Below, one piece after another: positions 7,373 to 15,588 of a stretch of DNA of 64,000 nt. Below the pieces are notes generated by a model. It was given only the letters and a program-made list of their open reading frames with translations. It did not search any database and was not told the DNA's origin. The translations under genes were made by a program, and so were the position numbers. The DNA comes from Burkholderia vietnamiensis LMG 10929 (lineage in GTDB: Bacteria; Pseudomonadota; Gammaproteobacteria; Burkholderiales; Burkholderiaceae). Each line of letters starts with the position of its first letter. The first letter of the stretch is position 1. Location of the stretch: contig NZ_CP009632.1 in NCBI RefSeq assembly GCF_000959445.1, forward strand, positions 62,001-126,000, read 5' to 3'.

Positions 7373-8095
7373 ATGGCGATTCTTGAAATGCTCGGCTTCG
7401 GAACCGACGGCTGGGGCGGTGTGCTGTTGCTCGCCGCGCTGATGACGGTCGCGCTGACGCTCGCCGCGCTGGCGGTGGGCGCCGCGATCGGCGCGGTGAT
7501 CGCGGCAGCCAAGCTGTCGCGTCACCGCAGCGCCCGCCTGCTCGGCGACCTGTACACCACCGTGTTTCGCGGCGTGCCCGAACTGCTCGTGATCTACCTG
7601 TTCTATTTCGGCGGCTCGACGCTCGTCACGGCCGTCGGCCAGTGGTTCGGCGCGGACGGCTTCATCGGCGTGCCGCCGTTCGTGATCGGCGCGCTCGCGG
7701 TCGGGATGATTTCCGGCGCGTATCAGGCCGAGGTGTATCGCGCGGCCGTGCTGGCGGTAGCGAAGGGCGAGCTCGAAGCGGCGCGCTCGATCGGCATGCC
7801 GCGCGGCATGGTGTTGCGCCGGATCCTCGTTCCGCAGGTGCTGCGCTTCGCGTTGCCCGGCATCGGCAACGTCTGGCAACTGAGCCTGAAGGACTCGGCG
7901 CTGATCTCGGTCACCGGGCTCGCGGAGCTGCTGCGCACGAGCCAGGTCGCGGCGAATTCGACGCACCAGTATTTCCTCTTCTTCGTCGCGGGCGGCGCGC
8001 TGTATCTGCTGATGACGGCCTTGTCGAACCGCGTGTTCAACCGCGCCGAAGCGCTCGTCGGCCGCTCGTTCCGCCGCAACTTCGCACGCAACTGA
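7373..8095 (+). CDS. ABC transporter permease, HisQ-like
   Basis: Inner-membrane subunit of 240 residues with about five transmembrane helices. The N-terminal part contains RGVPELLVIYLFYFGG, typical of polar amino-acid permeases. The cytoplasmic coupling segment is EAARSIGMPRGMVLRRILVP with the conserved EAA-x3-G. It follows the binding protein after 92 bp and is followed 12 bp later by the partner permease, so the two form the heterodimeric channel. Substrate cannot be read from this subunit alone. Confidence 0.88.
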   Translation: MAILEMLGFGTDGWGGVLLLAALMTVALTLAALAVGAAIGAVIAAAKLSRHRSARLLGDLYTTVFRGVPELLVIYLFYFGGSTLVTAVGQWFGADGFIGVPPFVIGALAVGMISGAYQAEVYRAAVLAVAKGELEAARSIGMPRGMVLRRILVPQVLRFALPGIGNVWQLSLKDSALISVTGLAELLRTSQVAANSTHQYFLFFVAGGALYLLMTALSNRVFNRAEALVGRSFRRNFARN

Positions 8096-8107
8096 CGGAG
8101 CGCCCGC

Positions 8108-8854
8108 ATGACCTTCGATTTCGACTTCCTCGCCGACACGCTGCGCCAGTTGCTCGCGGCCGTGCCGACCACGCTGGGCCTGTTCTTCGCGTCGCTCGTG
8201 CTCGGCGGCCTGCTGTCGCTCGTGATCGTCGCGATGCGCGTGTCGCCGCACTGGCTGCCGAACCGCTTCGCGCGCGCCTACATCCTCGTGTTTCGCGGCT
8301 CGCCGCTGCTGATCCAGATGTTTCTCGTCTACTACGGGCTCGGTCAGTTCGGCGTGATCCGCGAAAGCTTCGTGTGGCCGCTGCTGCGCGATCCCTACGC
8401 ATGCGCGGTGCTGTCGCTCGCGTTGTGCACGGCCGGCTATACGGCCGAGATCGTGCGCGGCGGGCTGATGGCCGTGCCGGTCGGGCAGATCGAGGCCGGT
8501 TATTCGATCGGGCTGTCGGGCTTCGCGCTGCTGCGCCGCGTGATAGGGCCGATCGCATTGCGCCAGTGTTTGCCCGCTTATTCGACCGAGGCCGTGCTGC
8601 TGGTCAAATCGACCGCGCTCGCGAGCCTCGTGACGGTGTGGGAGGTCACGGGCGTCGCGCAGCAGATCATCCAGCAAACCTACCGCACGACCGAGGTGTT
8701 CGTTTGTGCGGCCCTCATCTATCTGGGCCTGAACTTCATCATCGTGCGCGTGCTCGGCGCACTCGAATGGCGGCTCTCCGCGCACTTGCGCGCGCCGAAG
8801 CCGTCCGGCCCGTCCGCAGCGACGACGCACAATCCGCGGCGCGCGGCGTCCTGA
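8108..8854 (+). CDS. ABC transporter permease, HisM-like
   Basis: Second permease of 248 residues. It carries RGSPLLIQMFLVYYGL, a hallmark of the HisM/GlnP group, and a coupling loop (IEAGYSIGLSGFALLRRVI) in place of a canonical EAA motif. Five to six hydrophobic helices are visible. The C-terminal tail after about residue 225 is Ala/Arg/Pro-rich. The gene lies between the first permease and the ATPase. Confidence 0.88.
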   Translation: MTFDFDFLADTLRQLLAAVPTTLGLFFASLVLGGLLSLVIVAMRVSPHWLPNRFARAYILVFRGSPLLIQMFLVYYGLGQFGVIRESFVWPLLRDPYACAVLSLALCTAGYTAEIVRGGLMAVPVGQIEAGYSIGLSGFALLRRVIGPIALRQCLPAYSTEAVLLVKSTALASLVTVWEVTGVAQQIIQQTYRTTEVFVCAALIYLGLNFIIVRVLGALEWRLSAHLRAPKPSGPSAATTHNPRRAAS

Positions 8855-8881
8855 GCGCCCCGCCATTTCCAGGAGAATCCG

Positions 8882-9673
8882 ATGAACACCGCTGCTCCCG
8901 TTGCGCTGTCGGTCAAGAACATCCACAAGTCGTTCGGCGATCACCACGTGCTGAAGGGTATTTCGCTCGACGCGCACGAAGGCGACGTCATCTCGATCCT
9001 CGGCGCGAGCGGCTCGGGCAAGAGCACCTTCCTGCGCTGCCTGAACCTGCTGGAGACGCCCGACGACGGCTCCGTCGCGCTCGCCGGCGAGGAACTGAAG
9101 ATGAAGCGCACGCGCGACGGCAAGCTGCAGCCGGGCGACCGTCGCCAGGTCGATCGCATCCGCTCGCAGCTCGGGATGGTGTTTCAGAACTTCAACCTGT
9201 GGTCGCACATGACCGTGCTCGACAATCTGGTCGAAGGTCCGCTGCGCGTGCTGAAGCGCAGCCGCGCGGAAGCGGTCGAGGAAGCCGAGGCGCTGCTGGC
9301 GCGTGTCGGCCTCGCCGACAAGCGCGGCTACTATCCCGCGCATCTGTCCGGCGGTCAGCAGCAGCGCGTCGCGATCGCGCGCGCGCTCGCGATGCATCCG
9401 AAGGTGATGCTGTTCGACGAGCCGACGTCGGCGCTCGATCCGGAGCTGGTCGGCGAGGTGCTGCGCGTGATGCGCTCGCTCGCGGAGGAAGGGCGCACCA
9501 TGCTGGTCGTCACGCATGAAATGGGCTTCGCGCGGCACGTGTCGAATCGCGTGATGTTCCTGCATCAGGGCGAAGTCGATTGCGACGGGCCGCCCGCCGC
9601 GCTGTTCGGCGGCGAGTGTTCCGCGCGCTTCGGGCAGTTCGTGTCGAGCCACCACGACCGCGCCGCGAACTGA
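8882..9673 (+). CDS. ABC transporter ATP-binding protein, HisP-like
   Basis: Cytoplasmic ATPase of 263 residues. Walker A is GASGSGKST (about residues 41-49), the signature is LSGGQQQR, Walker B is [14 protein letters not shown] and the switch His is in VVTHEMGFA. The insertion [20 protein letters not shown] after the first strand pair is usual in HisP/GlnQ homologues. A ribosome-binding site AGGAGAA precedes the start. It powers import with the two permeases just upstream and is followed 7 bp later by the lyase homologue. Confidence 0.92.
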   Translation: MNTAAPVALSVKNIHKSFGDHHVLKGISLDAHEGDVISILGASGSGKSTFLRCLNLLETPDDGSVALAGEELKMKRTRDGKLQPGDRRQVDRIRSQLGMVFQNFNLWSHMTVLDNLVEGPLRVLKRSRAEAVEEAEALLARVGLADKRGYYPAHLSGGQQQRVAIARALAMHPKVMLFDEPTSALDPELVGEVLRVMRSLAEEGRTMLVVTHEMGFARHVSNRVMFLHQGEVDCDGPPAALFGGECSARFGQFVSSHHDRAAN

Positions 9674-9680
9674 GCCCATC

Positions 9681-11174
9681 ATGACCGTCTTCCGTTCTGC
9701 ACGGCCGCTCGACTGGCGGCAGATTGCGGCCGTCGCGGCCGGCGCGTCGCTGGCGTTGACCGACGAGGCGCGCGGGCGCGTCGCGGCGGCGCGCGGGCTC
9801 GTCGACGAGATCGTCGCGCGCGGCATTCGCGCGTACGGCGTCAATACCGGCGTGGGTGCGCTGTGCGACGTGATCGTGTCGCCGGCCCAGCAGAGCACGC
9901 TGTCGCACAACATCGTGATGAGCCACGCCGTGGGTGTCGGCATGCCGCTCGGCCCGGCCGAAACGCGCGCGATCATCGCGGCGGCGATCAACAACTTCGC
10001 ACATGGGCATTCGGGCGTGCGTCCGGAGGTGGTCGATCAGCTCGTCGCGTTGCTGGAGCACGATTGCCTGCCGGAAGTGCCGGCGCACGGCTCGGTCGGC
10101 TATCTGACCCACATGGCGCACGTGGCGCTCGTGTGCATCGGCCACGGCCACGCGCGCCATCGAGGCGAGCGCATCGGCGGCGGCGACGCGCTGCGGCGCG
10201 TCGGGCGCGAGCCGCTCGCGCTCGGCGCGAAGGAAGGGCTGAGCCTCGTCAACGGCACGCCGTGCGTGACCGGGCTCGCCGCGCTCGCGCTGGCGCGCGC
10301 GGAGCGCCTGCTCGACTGGGCCGACTGGATCGCGGCGGCGAGCTTCGAGAATCTCGGCGGCCAACTGGCCGCATTCGACCCGGCGTCGCTCGCGCTGCGG
10401 ATCTCGCCCGGCATCGCGCAGGTCGGCACGCGCCTGCGGGCGATGCTCGCCGACAGCCCGCTGCTCGCCGCTGCGAGCGGGCGGCGCACGCAGGATCCGT
10501 TGAGCCTGCGCACGATCCCGCACGTGCACGGCGCGGCGCGCGACGTGTTCGCCGTGACGGCGGAAGTCGTCGATCGCGAGCTCGCGTCCGTGACCGACAA
10601 CCCGATCGTCGCCGGCACGCGCGACGCGCCGGTCGTTCATTCGCAGGCCCATGCGGTCGGCGCGGGCATCGCGCTGGCGATGGACAGCCTCGCGGCCGCG
10701 ATGGCGCAGGTCGCGGCCATCGCCGAGCGGCGGCTCGACCGTCTCGTGAATCCGCTCGTGAGCGGGCTGCCGGCGTTCCTCGCCGCGCCCGGCGGCACGT
10801 GCTCGGGCTTCATGATCGCGCAGTACACGGCGGTCGCGCTGGTCGCGCAGAACCAGCGGCTGGCGGCGCCGGCGAGCCTCGACGGCGGCATCACGTCCGG
10901 GCTGCAGGAAGATCACCTGTGCCACGCGACGCCTGCCGCGCTGAAGGCGCTCGACATCATCGAGAACGCGACGCGCGTGCTCGCGATCGAGTTGCTGGCC
11001 GCCGCGCAGGCATACGATCTGCAGGCGGGCAACACCGGGCGCGCCGCGTCGACCGATGCGCTGTGGCGCCATGTGCGCGAGCAGGTGCGGGCGTATCGCG
11101 ACGATCGGCCGCTGGCCGACGACATCGCGATCGCGGCCGCGATCGTCGCGGGGCCGCCGTTACCCGTGCGCTAG
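9681..11174 (+). CDS. Histidine-ammonia-lyase homologue lacking the MIO triad; probable ergothionase
   Basis: Product of 497 residues in the aromatic amino-acid lyase fold: YGVNTGVG (52-59), QDPLSLRTIPHVHGAARD, TDNPIV and a conserved C-terminal helical core. True histidine ammonia-lyases have GSVGASGDLAPLAH, whose Ala-Ser-Gly cyclises into the MIO electrophile. Here GSVG (137-140) is followed directly by YLTHMAH, so the triad is absent and MIO cannot form. A known MIO-free branch is ergothionase, which removes trimethylamine from ergothioneine to give thiourocanate and has been reported from a Burkholderia isolate. Coupling to a HisJQMP-type importer and a HutC-like regulator fits. Substrate assignment is inference; another betaine lyase or an inactive paralogue is possible. 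Confidence 0.7.
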   Translation: MTVFRSARPLDWRQIAAVAAGASLALTDEARGRVAAARGLVDEIVARGIRAYGVNTGVGALCDVIVSPAQQSTLSHNIVMSHAVGVGMPLGPAETRAIIAAAINNFAHGHSGVRPEVVDQLVALLEHDCLPEVPAHGSVGYLTHMAHVALVCIGHGHARHRGERIGGGDALRRVGREPLALGAKEGLSLVNGTPCVTGLAALALARAERLLDWADWIAAASFENLGGQLAAFDPASLALRISPGIAQVGTRLRAMLADSPLLAAASGRRTQDPLSLRTIPHVHGAARDVFAVTAEVVDRELASVTDNPIVAGTRDAPVVHSQAHAVGAGIALAMDSLAAAMAQVAAIAERRLDRLVNPLVSGLPAFLAAPGGTCSGFMIAQYTAVALVAQNQRLAAPASLDGGITSGLQEDHLCHATPAALKALDIIENATRVLAIELLAAAQAYDLQAGNTGRAASTDALWRHVREQVRAYRDDRPLADDIAIAAAIVAGPPLPVR

Positions 11175-11218
11175 CGGCGACGCGCAGCGGCATTCAACTT
11201 TCCTTAGGTCGAGGGCGC

Positions 11219-11974
11219 ATGAACGAAACGGAACGACACGCATCGGCACGCCGAGCGGCTGCGCCGCGCGACGACGTGCCGGCACGCGCGCTGCCGGCGT
11301 ACCAGCAGATCAAGCGCTACGTCGTGGAGCGGATCGCGAACGGCGACTGGAAGCCCGGCGGCGCGATTCCGACGGAGGCCGAGCTCGTCAAGGAATTCGG
11401 CGTGGCGCGGATGACGGTGTCGCGCGCGCTGCGCGAGCTGACCGCCGAGCGCGTGCTGACGCGCATCCAGGGCGCGGGCACGTTCGTCGAGCGGCGGCAC
11501 TACGAATCGACGGTGCTGGAAATCCGCAACATCGCGGACGAGATCGCGGAGCGCGGCCATCGGCACAGCGCGCGCGTGCTGCTGATCGAGCGCAGCGTCG
11601 AGCCGGAAGCGATCGACGCGCTGGGGCTGCGCTCGGGGCCGGTGTTCCATTCGCGCATCGTGCATTACGAGGAAGACGAGCCGATCCAGTTCGAAGATCG
11701 CTACGTGAACCCGGCCTTGTTTCCCGACTACCTCGAGCAGGACTTCACGGTCGACACGCCGAACCATTACATGGTGCGGCTCGCGCCGATCCAGCACGCC
11801 GAGTTCCGCATCTACGCGGAGAAGCCGAACGCGCAGGTGCGTCGCCATCTCGTCATGGAAATCGGCGAACCGTGCCTGCTGTTGAAGCGCCGCACGTGGG
11901 TCGGCGAGCACGTCGCCACGTCGGTCACGCTGTGGCATCCGGCGTCGCGGTTTCATCTCGCCGGGACGATGTAG
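11219..11974 (+). CDS. GntR-family regulator, HutC subfamily (UTRA domain)
   Basis: Product of 251 residues. The N-terminal winged helix (about residues 20-90) contains PAYQQIKRYV, GGAIPTEAELVKEFGVARMT and VSRALRELTAERVLTRIQGA. The C-terminal UTRA ligand domain ends with RTWVGEHVATSVTLWHPASR. HutC proteins sense urocanate and repress histidine-utilisation genes; here the expected inducer would be the product of the adjacent lyase, possibly thiourocanate. It is the last gene of the operon and probably acts at the palindrome at 6349-6360. The start codon is ATG 11219. Confidence 0.85.
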   Translation: MNETERHASARRAAAPRDDVPARALPAYQQIKRYVVERIANGDWKPGGAIPTEAELVKEFGVARMTVSRALRELTAERVLTRIQGAGTFVERRHYESTVLEIRNIADEIAERGHRHSARVLLIERSVEPEAIDALGLRSGPVFHSRIVHYEEDEPIQFEDRYVNPALFPDYLEQDFTVDTPNHYMVRLAPIQHAEFRIYAEKPNAQVRRHLVMEIGEPCLLLKRRTWVGEHVATSVTLWHPASRFHLAGTM

Positions 11975-12085
11975 CGATCGGCCTGCCGCGCGCGCGGCGT
12001 GGCGGCGTCGTCACTTCGCCGCGCGCACATCGAACCGGAGCGGCGGCGTGCCGGTCCGGTTCGCGTCGCGCACAGCGCGCGACGG

Positions 12086-13108
12086 TCAGTGCGCGTCGAC
12101 CAAGCGCGGATCGATATACGTGTCGACGTCCTGCGCCTGCTTGTACACCGCGTTGCGCACGTTGAACGCGTTGGCGTTACGCGTCGAGCCGTAGATCGAA
12201 TCGAGCCCGTCGCCCTTGCGGAACGCGCGCTTCGCGGCCGCCTCGTCGAGCAGGTGGGTGCCCTTCAGCAGTGGCAGATATTGCTCCGGCTTGAGGCCGA
12301 CGCGCGCCGACATGATCTTGACCGCATCGGCCTGCGTCTTCGGATCGTTGATGTAGGCGACGCAGCGATACCAGACCTTGACGATCTTCGCCCAGTCGGC
12401 GCGACGCGCGGCGAGGCTCGCCGGCGCGACCGTGATCGCATCGTAGATCAGCCCCGGCGCATCGGCCGACGTGAAGATCGCCCGCGCGCCCGGTGCGCGC
12501 TTCAACGCCTCGCCGGCGTTCGGCTGCCATGCGGCCACCGCGGCGATGTCGGACGACGAACCGAGCACCTGCGGCAGTTCGTTGGTCTTCGCGTTCACGA
12601 GCGTGACGTCGCCGTCCTTGAGCCCGTGCTTCTGCAGCGCGGTTTCGAGCAGCAGATGATCGACGAGGCCCAGCTCGACGCCGACCTTCTTGCCTTTCAG
12701 CGCCTCGACGGTGCGCACCGGCGGCTTCGCGACGATCATGTCGTTGCCGGCCGAATAGTCGGTCAGCAGCACCATCACGTTCTTCGCGCCGGACGCGCCG
12801 GTCACGAGCGCGTCGCCGTTGGTCGCGGCGACCGCGTCGAGCTTGCCCGCGGAGAACGCATCGAGCGACGCCGAATAATCGAACCATTCGAAATCGACGT
12901 CGACGCCGGCTTCCTTGAACCAGCCCTTGTCGAGCGCGACCTGGAAGGCGACCCAGCCCGGCCAGTCGCTGTAGCCGATCTTCAGCGGCGCGGCCGCGTG
13001 CGCGGCGGGTGCGGCCCACAGCGCGGCGGCCGCGGCGGCGGCCCCCAATGCATGACGGATGAGACGGAAGGACGGCAGGCGGCGCAACGCCGAGGCGGGA
13101 CGGGTCAT
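12086..13108 (-). CDS. ABC transporter substrate-binding protein of the guanidine/urea locus
   Basis: Periplasmic binding protein of 340 residues in the NMT1/SsuA-TauA group. It has a long Ala-rich signal peptide ending around AAHAAAPLKIGY, then GWVAFQVALDKGWFKEAGVD and the ASLDAFSAGKLDAVA segment typical of the group. The gene is transcribed away from the main operon and has its own guanidine-I riboswitch (13249-13361) in its leader. Its permease and ATPase partners are the last two genes of the divergent operon (21255-23186). The ligand is therefore likely guanidine or a derivative, though annotation pipelines would call it urea- or nitrate/taurine-type. Confidence 0.85.
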   Translation of the reverse strand: MTRPASALRRLPSFRLIRHALGAAAAAAALWAAPAAHAAAPLKIGYSDWPGWVAFQVALDKGWFKEAGVDVDFEWFDYSASLDAFSAGKLDAVAATNGDALVTGASGAKNVMVLLTDYSAGNDMIVAKPPVRTVEALKGKKVGVELGLVDHLLLETALQKHGLKDGDVTLVNAKTNELPQVLGSSSDIAAVAAWQPNAGEALKRAPGARAIFTSADAPGLIYDAITVAPASLAARRADWAKIVKVWYRCVAYINDPKTQADAVKIMSARVGLKPEQYLPLLKGTHLLDEAAAKRAFRKGDGLDSIYGSTRNANAFNVRNAVYKQAQDVDTYIDPRLVDAH

Positions 13109-13248
13109 CGTTGTTCTCCAGGAGACCGGGATCGGGATCGTCGATACGGATCGTGTGCGAGCACACGGTCCGGCTGCGTGACCGGTTCCTGCGGATGCGG
13201 AACGGACGGGCGGCCACGGAGAGGCGCGACGGCCGTTGCCATCGCCAA

Positions 13249-13361
13249 TCTCCCGGGCTTTTGTCCCGCCGTGTAGCGCGCGGGCGTCCGTTTTCGTGAT
13301 CGGACGCCCGCGCGCCGGGCTGCTCTCGGACCAGACGTTCGATGAACCGGAACCCTAGCGA
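13249..13361 (-). ncRNA. Guanidine-I riboswitch (ykkC) controlling the binding-protein gene
   Basis: Read on the minus strand, the leader contains CTAGGGTTCCGG (from 13358), then CTGGTCCGAGAGC, a very long hairpin and finally ACGGCGGGACAAAAGCCCGG plus GAGA ending near 13249. These are the conserved blocks of the ykkC subtype 1 (guanidine-I) aptamer in the right order. The variable helix has a perfect 15-bp stem (13276-13290 with 13301-13315). The coding start is 140 nt further downstream. The class senses guanidinium and turns genes on. Confidence 0.92.
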
Positions 13362-13852
13362 CCCTAAGATGCGACACCGCCGCACCTCTCGGCGTCATGT
13401 CGAGCGAGAAGCGTGCCAATCGATGCCGATCGGTGTCGGTCGCGCGCGGTCGCACTCGGCCGTGCGACTCAACGGCGTCGTGCGCTGCGCTGAAGTTCGA
13501 TGAAGCGTGCGGCGAACAGCGCGCTCAGGGCGCGCCGGAGCAGGTCGAGCTTGTTCATGAAGGAGCGGATGGCGAGTGGCGTCGCTGCGATTTTCAGCAA
13601 TGCCCATGCCATCGGGTATCGCGCGGCCCGCGCACGTGAAGCCCAGGTGGGGCGCACTGAGCCGGTGCGCCGGCGCGTGCGCATGGTGCGCCGCACGCCC
13701 GCCGCGAGGGCAAGCGTCTGCCGGGCTGCTCGAGCATGCCGCGCCGTCGCGGGTTGTCGTGCGGGCGCCGGGCAGTCTTCATGCGTCGGCTGGCACGCAA
13801 CTCGCTTCATCGACCCCCGAGAGGTGCGAAGCAATTTGCATCATCTTCAGGA
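13362..13852. other. Intergenic region between the two divergent riboswitches
   Basis: About 490 bp with no gene I can support. A minus-strand open frame (13469-13834) has a hydrophobic C-terminal part (MAWALLKIAATPLAIRSFM), but its N-terminal half is Arg/Ala-rich and no family is recognised. Promoters for both leaders must lie here; no convincing -35/-10 pair was found by eye. Confidence 0.5.
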
Positions 13853-13980
13853 TCGCTAGGGTTCCGGTCGTGTGGCGCAGGCGCGCCGCGCGATGTCTGG
13901 TCCGAGAGCAATCCGGTCTTGCCTTCGCCTCGACGAGAGGAAACGGCGAGGCTCCACGGAGGGATAAAAGCCCGGGAGGT
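13853..13980 (+). ncRNA. Guanidine-I riboswitch (ykkC) controlling the degradation operon
   Basis: CTAGGGTTCCG at 13856-13866, CTGGTCCGAGAG at about 13896-13907 and CACGGAGGGATAAAAGCCCG followed by GGAGGT (ending 13980) match the conserved blocks of the guanidine-I aptamer in order and spacing. It lies 57 nt upstream of the first DUF1989 gene. No clear terminator stem with a U-run separates it from the start codon, so translational or Rho-linked control is as likely as intrinsic termination. Confidence 0.93.
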
Positions 13981-14037
13981 CGCGATGTCGTTCGGTCGCC
14001 CTCTCACGCCCTTTGTCCAACCGACCCCGGAGCCGTC

Positions 14038-14793
14038 ATGTCGCCGAGCCCCCAAGCCGTTCTCGCCCCGCCGCCACACATCGGGTGGGAAGCCTTGATT
14101 CCCGCCGGAACCCACTGGTCCGGCATCCTGCGCCGCGGCCTCGCGCTGCGCATCGTCGATATCGAAGGCGGCGCGAACCTGTCCGCCGTCTTTCATCGCC
14201 AGGAAGATCTGCTCGAACGCTACAACATGGCCGATACGCTGAAGGCGCAGCACACCGCGCATCTGACGCGCGGTCATGCGCTGTACACGGACATGGGTCG
14301 CGTGATCGCGTCGATCACGGCCGACACGCTGGGCTGGCACGACCCGCTCGGCGGCGTCGGCGATGCGCGGCTCTTTGCGAGCAAGTACGGCACGACGTCG
14401 TATCAGGCCGTGCGCAACGCGATGGTCCGCAACGGCCGCGACAGCCTCGTGCTCGAGCTCGCGAAATACGGCTTGTCGGCGCGCGACCTCGCGGCGAACG
14501 TCAACTTCTTCAGCAGGCTCGACACCGGCGACGACGGCGCGCTCGATTTCGTCGTCGGACATTCGCCGGCCGGCAGCACGCTCGACCTGCGCTTCGAGAT
14601 GAACACGCTCGCGGCGTTCTCGACCGCGCCGCATCCGCTCGACCCGCGCGCCGACTATGCGCCGAAGCCCGTGAAGCTGATCGCCTACCGCGCGTATCCG
14701 GCCGACGGCGCGGCACCCGACGACGACCCGTGCCGGTGCGCCTGCGCGGAAAACACGCGCGGCTTCGCCAACACCGACCGTCTGTTCGCCTAA
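14038..14793 (+). CDS. DUF1989 protein, first subunit gene (urea-carboxylase-associated / carboxyguanidine deiminase)
   Basis: Product of 251 residues starting at ATG 14038, just after the riboswitch; the open frame extends further upstream through the aptamer but that part is not coding. DUF1989 features are GTHWSGILRRGLALRIVD, NMADTLKAQHT and a C-terminal Cys-rich DDDPCRCACAENTRG. Homologues were first named urea-carboxylase-associated proteins and were later shown to act as a two-subunit carboxyguanidine deiminase (CgdAB) in guanidine degradation. The second subunit gene starts 11 bp downstream. Role here is inferred from the family, the operon and the riboswitch. Confidence 0.88.
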   Translation: MSPSPQAVLAPPPHIGWEALIPAGTHWSGILRRGLALRIVDIEGGANLSAVFHRQEDLLERYNMADTLKAQHTAHLTRGHALYTDMGRVIASITADTLGWHDPLGGVGDARLFASKYGTTSYQAVRNAMVRNGRDSLVLELAKYGLSARDLAANVNFFSRLDTGDDGALDFVVGHSPAGSTLDLRFEMNTLAAFSTAPHPLDPRADYAPKPVKLIAYRAYPADGAAPDDDPCRCACAENTRGFANTDRLFA

Positions 14794-14804
14794 GGAGCGC
14801 CGCC

Positions 14805-15461
14805 ATGCCGATCATCGAAAGCCGTCTCGACCCGCGCGACGCGATCCACGACACCACGCTGCCCGCGGGCGAACCGTGGCTGCACGACCTGAAGCGCGGC
14901 CAGATCTTCCGGATCCTCGACCTCGAAGGCAACCAGGCCGTCGACACGCTGTTCTACCGCACCGACGACACCGACGAACGCTATAGCGCGCAGGACACGA
15001 TCCGCGCGCAGCGCAACCTGTACCTGAGCGCCGGCAGCGTGCTGCTGTCGAGCCGCGGCAACCCGATGGCGACGATCGTCGCCGACACCTGCGGGCGTCA
15101 TGACACGCTCGGCGGCGCGTGCGCGGCTGAGAGCAACAGCGTGCGCTACGCGCTCGACAAGCGCTACATGCACAACTGCCGCGACAGCTTCCTCAACGCG
15201 ATCACGCACTGCGCGTGCGGTGCCGGCGCAGGGCTCACGAAGCGCGACCTCGTCGGCAACGTCAACTTCTTCATGAACGTGCCCGTCACGCCGAGCGGCG
15301 GGCTCACGTTCGAGGACGGCATCTCGGCGCCCGGCAAGTACGTCGAGATGCGCGCGGAGATGGACGTCACGGTGCTGATCTCGAACTGCCCGCAGCTGAA
15401 CAATCCGTGCAACGGCTACAACCCGACGCCGGTGCGCCTGCTCGTCTGGGAGGCCCGATGA
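14805..15461 (+). CDS. DUF1989 protein, second subunit gene
   Basis: Product of 218 residues, homologous to the preceding protein. It has [34 protein letters not shown] and [17 protein letters not shown], and conserved Cys/His positions including [10 protein letters not shown] and [17 protein letters not shown], likely metal-binding. The two DUF1989 proteins presumably form one enzyme that converts carboxyguanidine to allophanate. ATG 14805 follows TAAGGAGCG, which serves both as stop and ribosome-binding site. The carboxylase gene starts about 130 bp downstream. Confidence 0.88.
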   Translation: MPIIESRLDPRDAIHDTTLPAGEPWLHDLKRGQIFRILDLEGNQAVDTLFYRTDDTDERYSAQDTIRAQRNLYLSAGSVLLSSRGNPMATIVADTCGRHDTLGGACAAESNSVRYALDKRYMHNCRDSFLNAITHCACGAGAGLTKRDLVGNVNFFMNVPVTPSGGLTFEDGISAPGKYVEMRAEMDVTVLISNCPQLNNPCNGYNPTPVRLLVWEAR

Positions 15462-15588
15462 ACGGCCTGCACGCTCACGATCGTTCGACGCGCGGCCGCC
15501 TCCGCCACGCCGCCCGGATAGTTGCGCGCGCAGCGATGCGCGGCGCATGCCGCGCTACGCCCATCGGCGCCGCCGCGCGGGAGGCAGC

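Noticed and set aside
7064..9994. A 976-codon open frame on the minus strand
   Set aside because: It is antisense to the ABC genes and the lyase, is extremely rich in Arg, Ala, His and Gln, and has no recognisable domain. Long shadow frames are normal in DNA of this GC content.
9681..11174. Plain histidine ammonia-lyase (hutH) call
   Set aside because: The MIO-forming Ala-Ser-Gly is absent and no other hut enzymes (urocanase, HutG, HutI) are nearby.
13469..13834. A 121-codon minus-strand frame between the riboswitches
   Set aside because: The hydrophobic C-terminal part is suggestive but the first half is low-complexity and it would occupy the leader and promoter space of both riboswitches.
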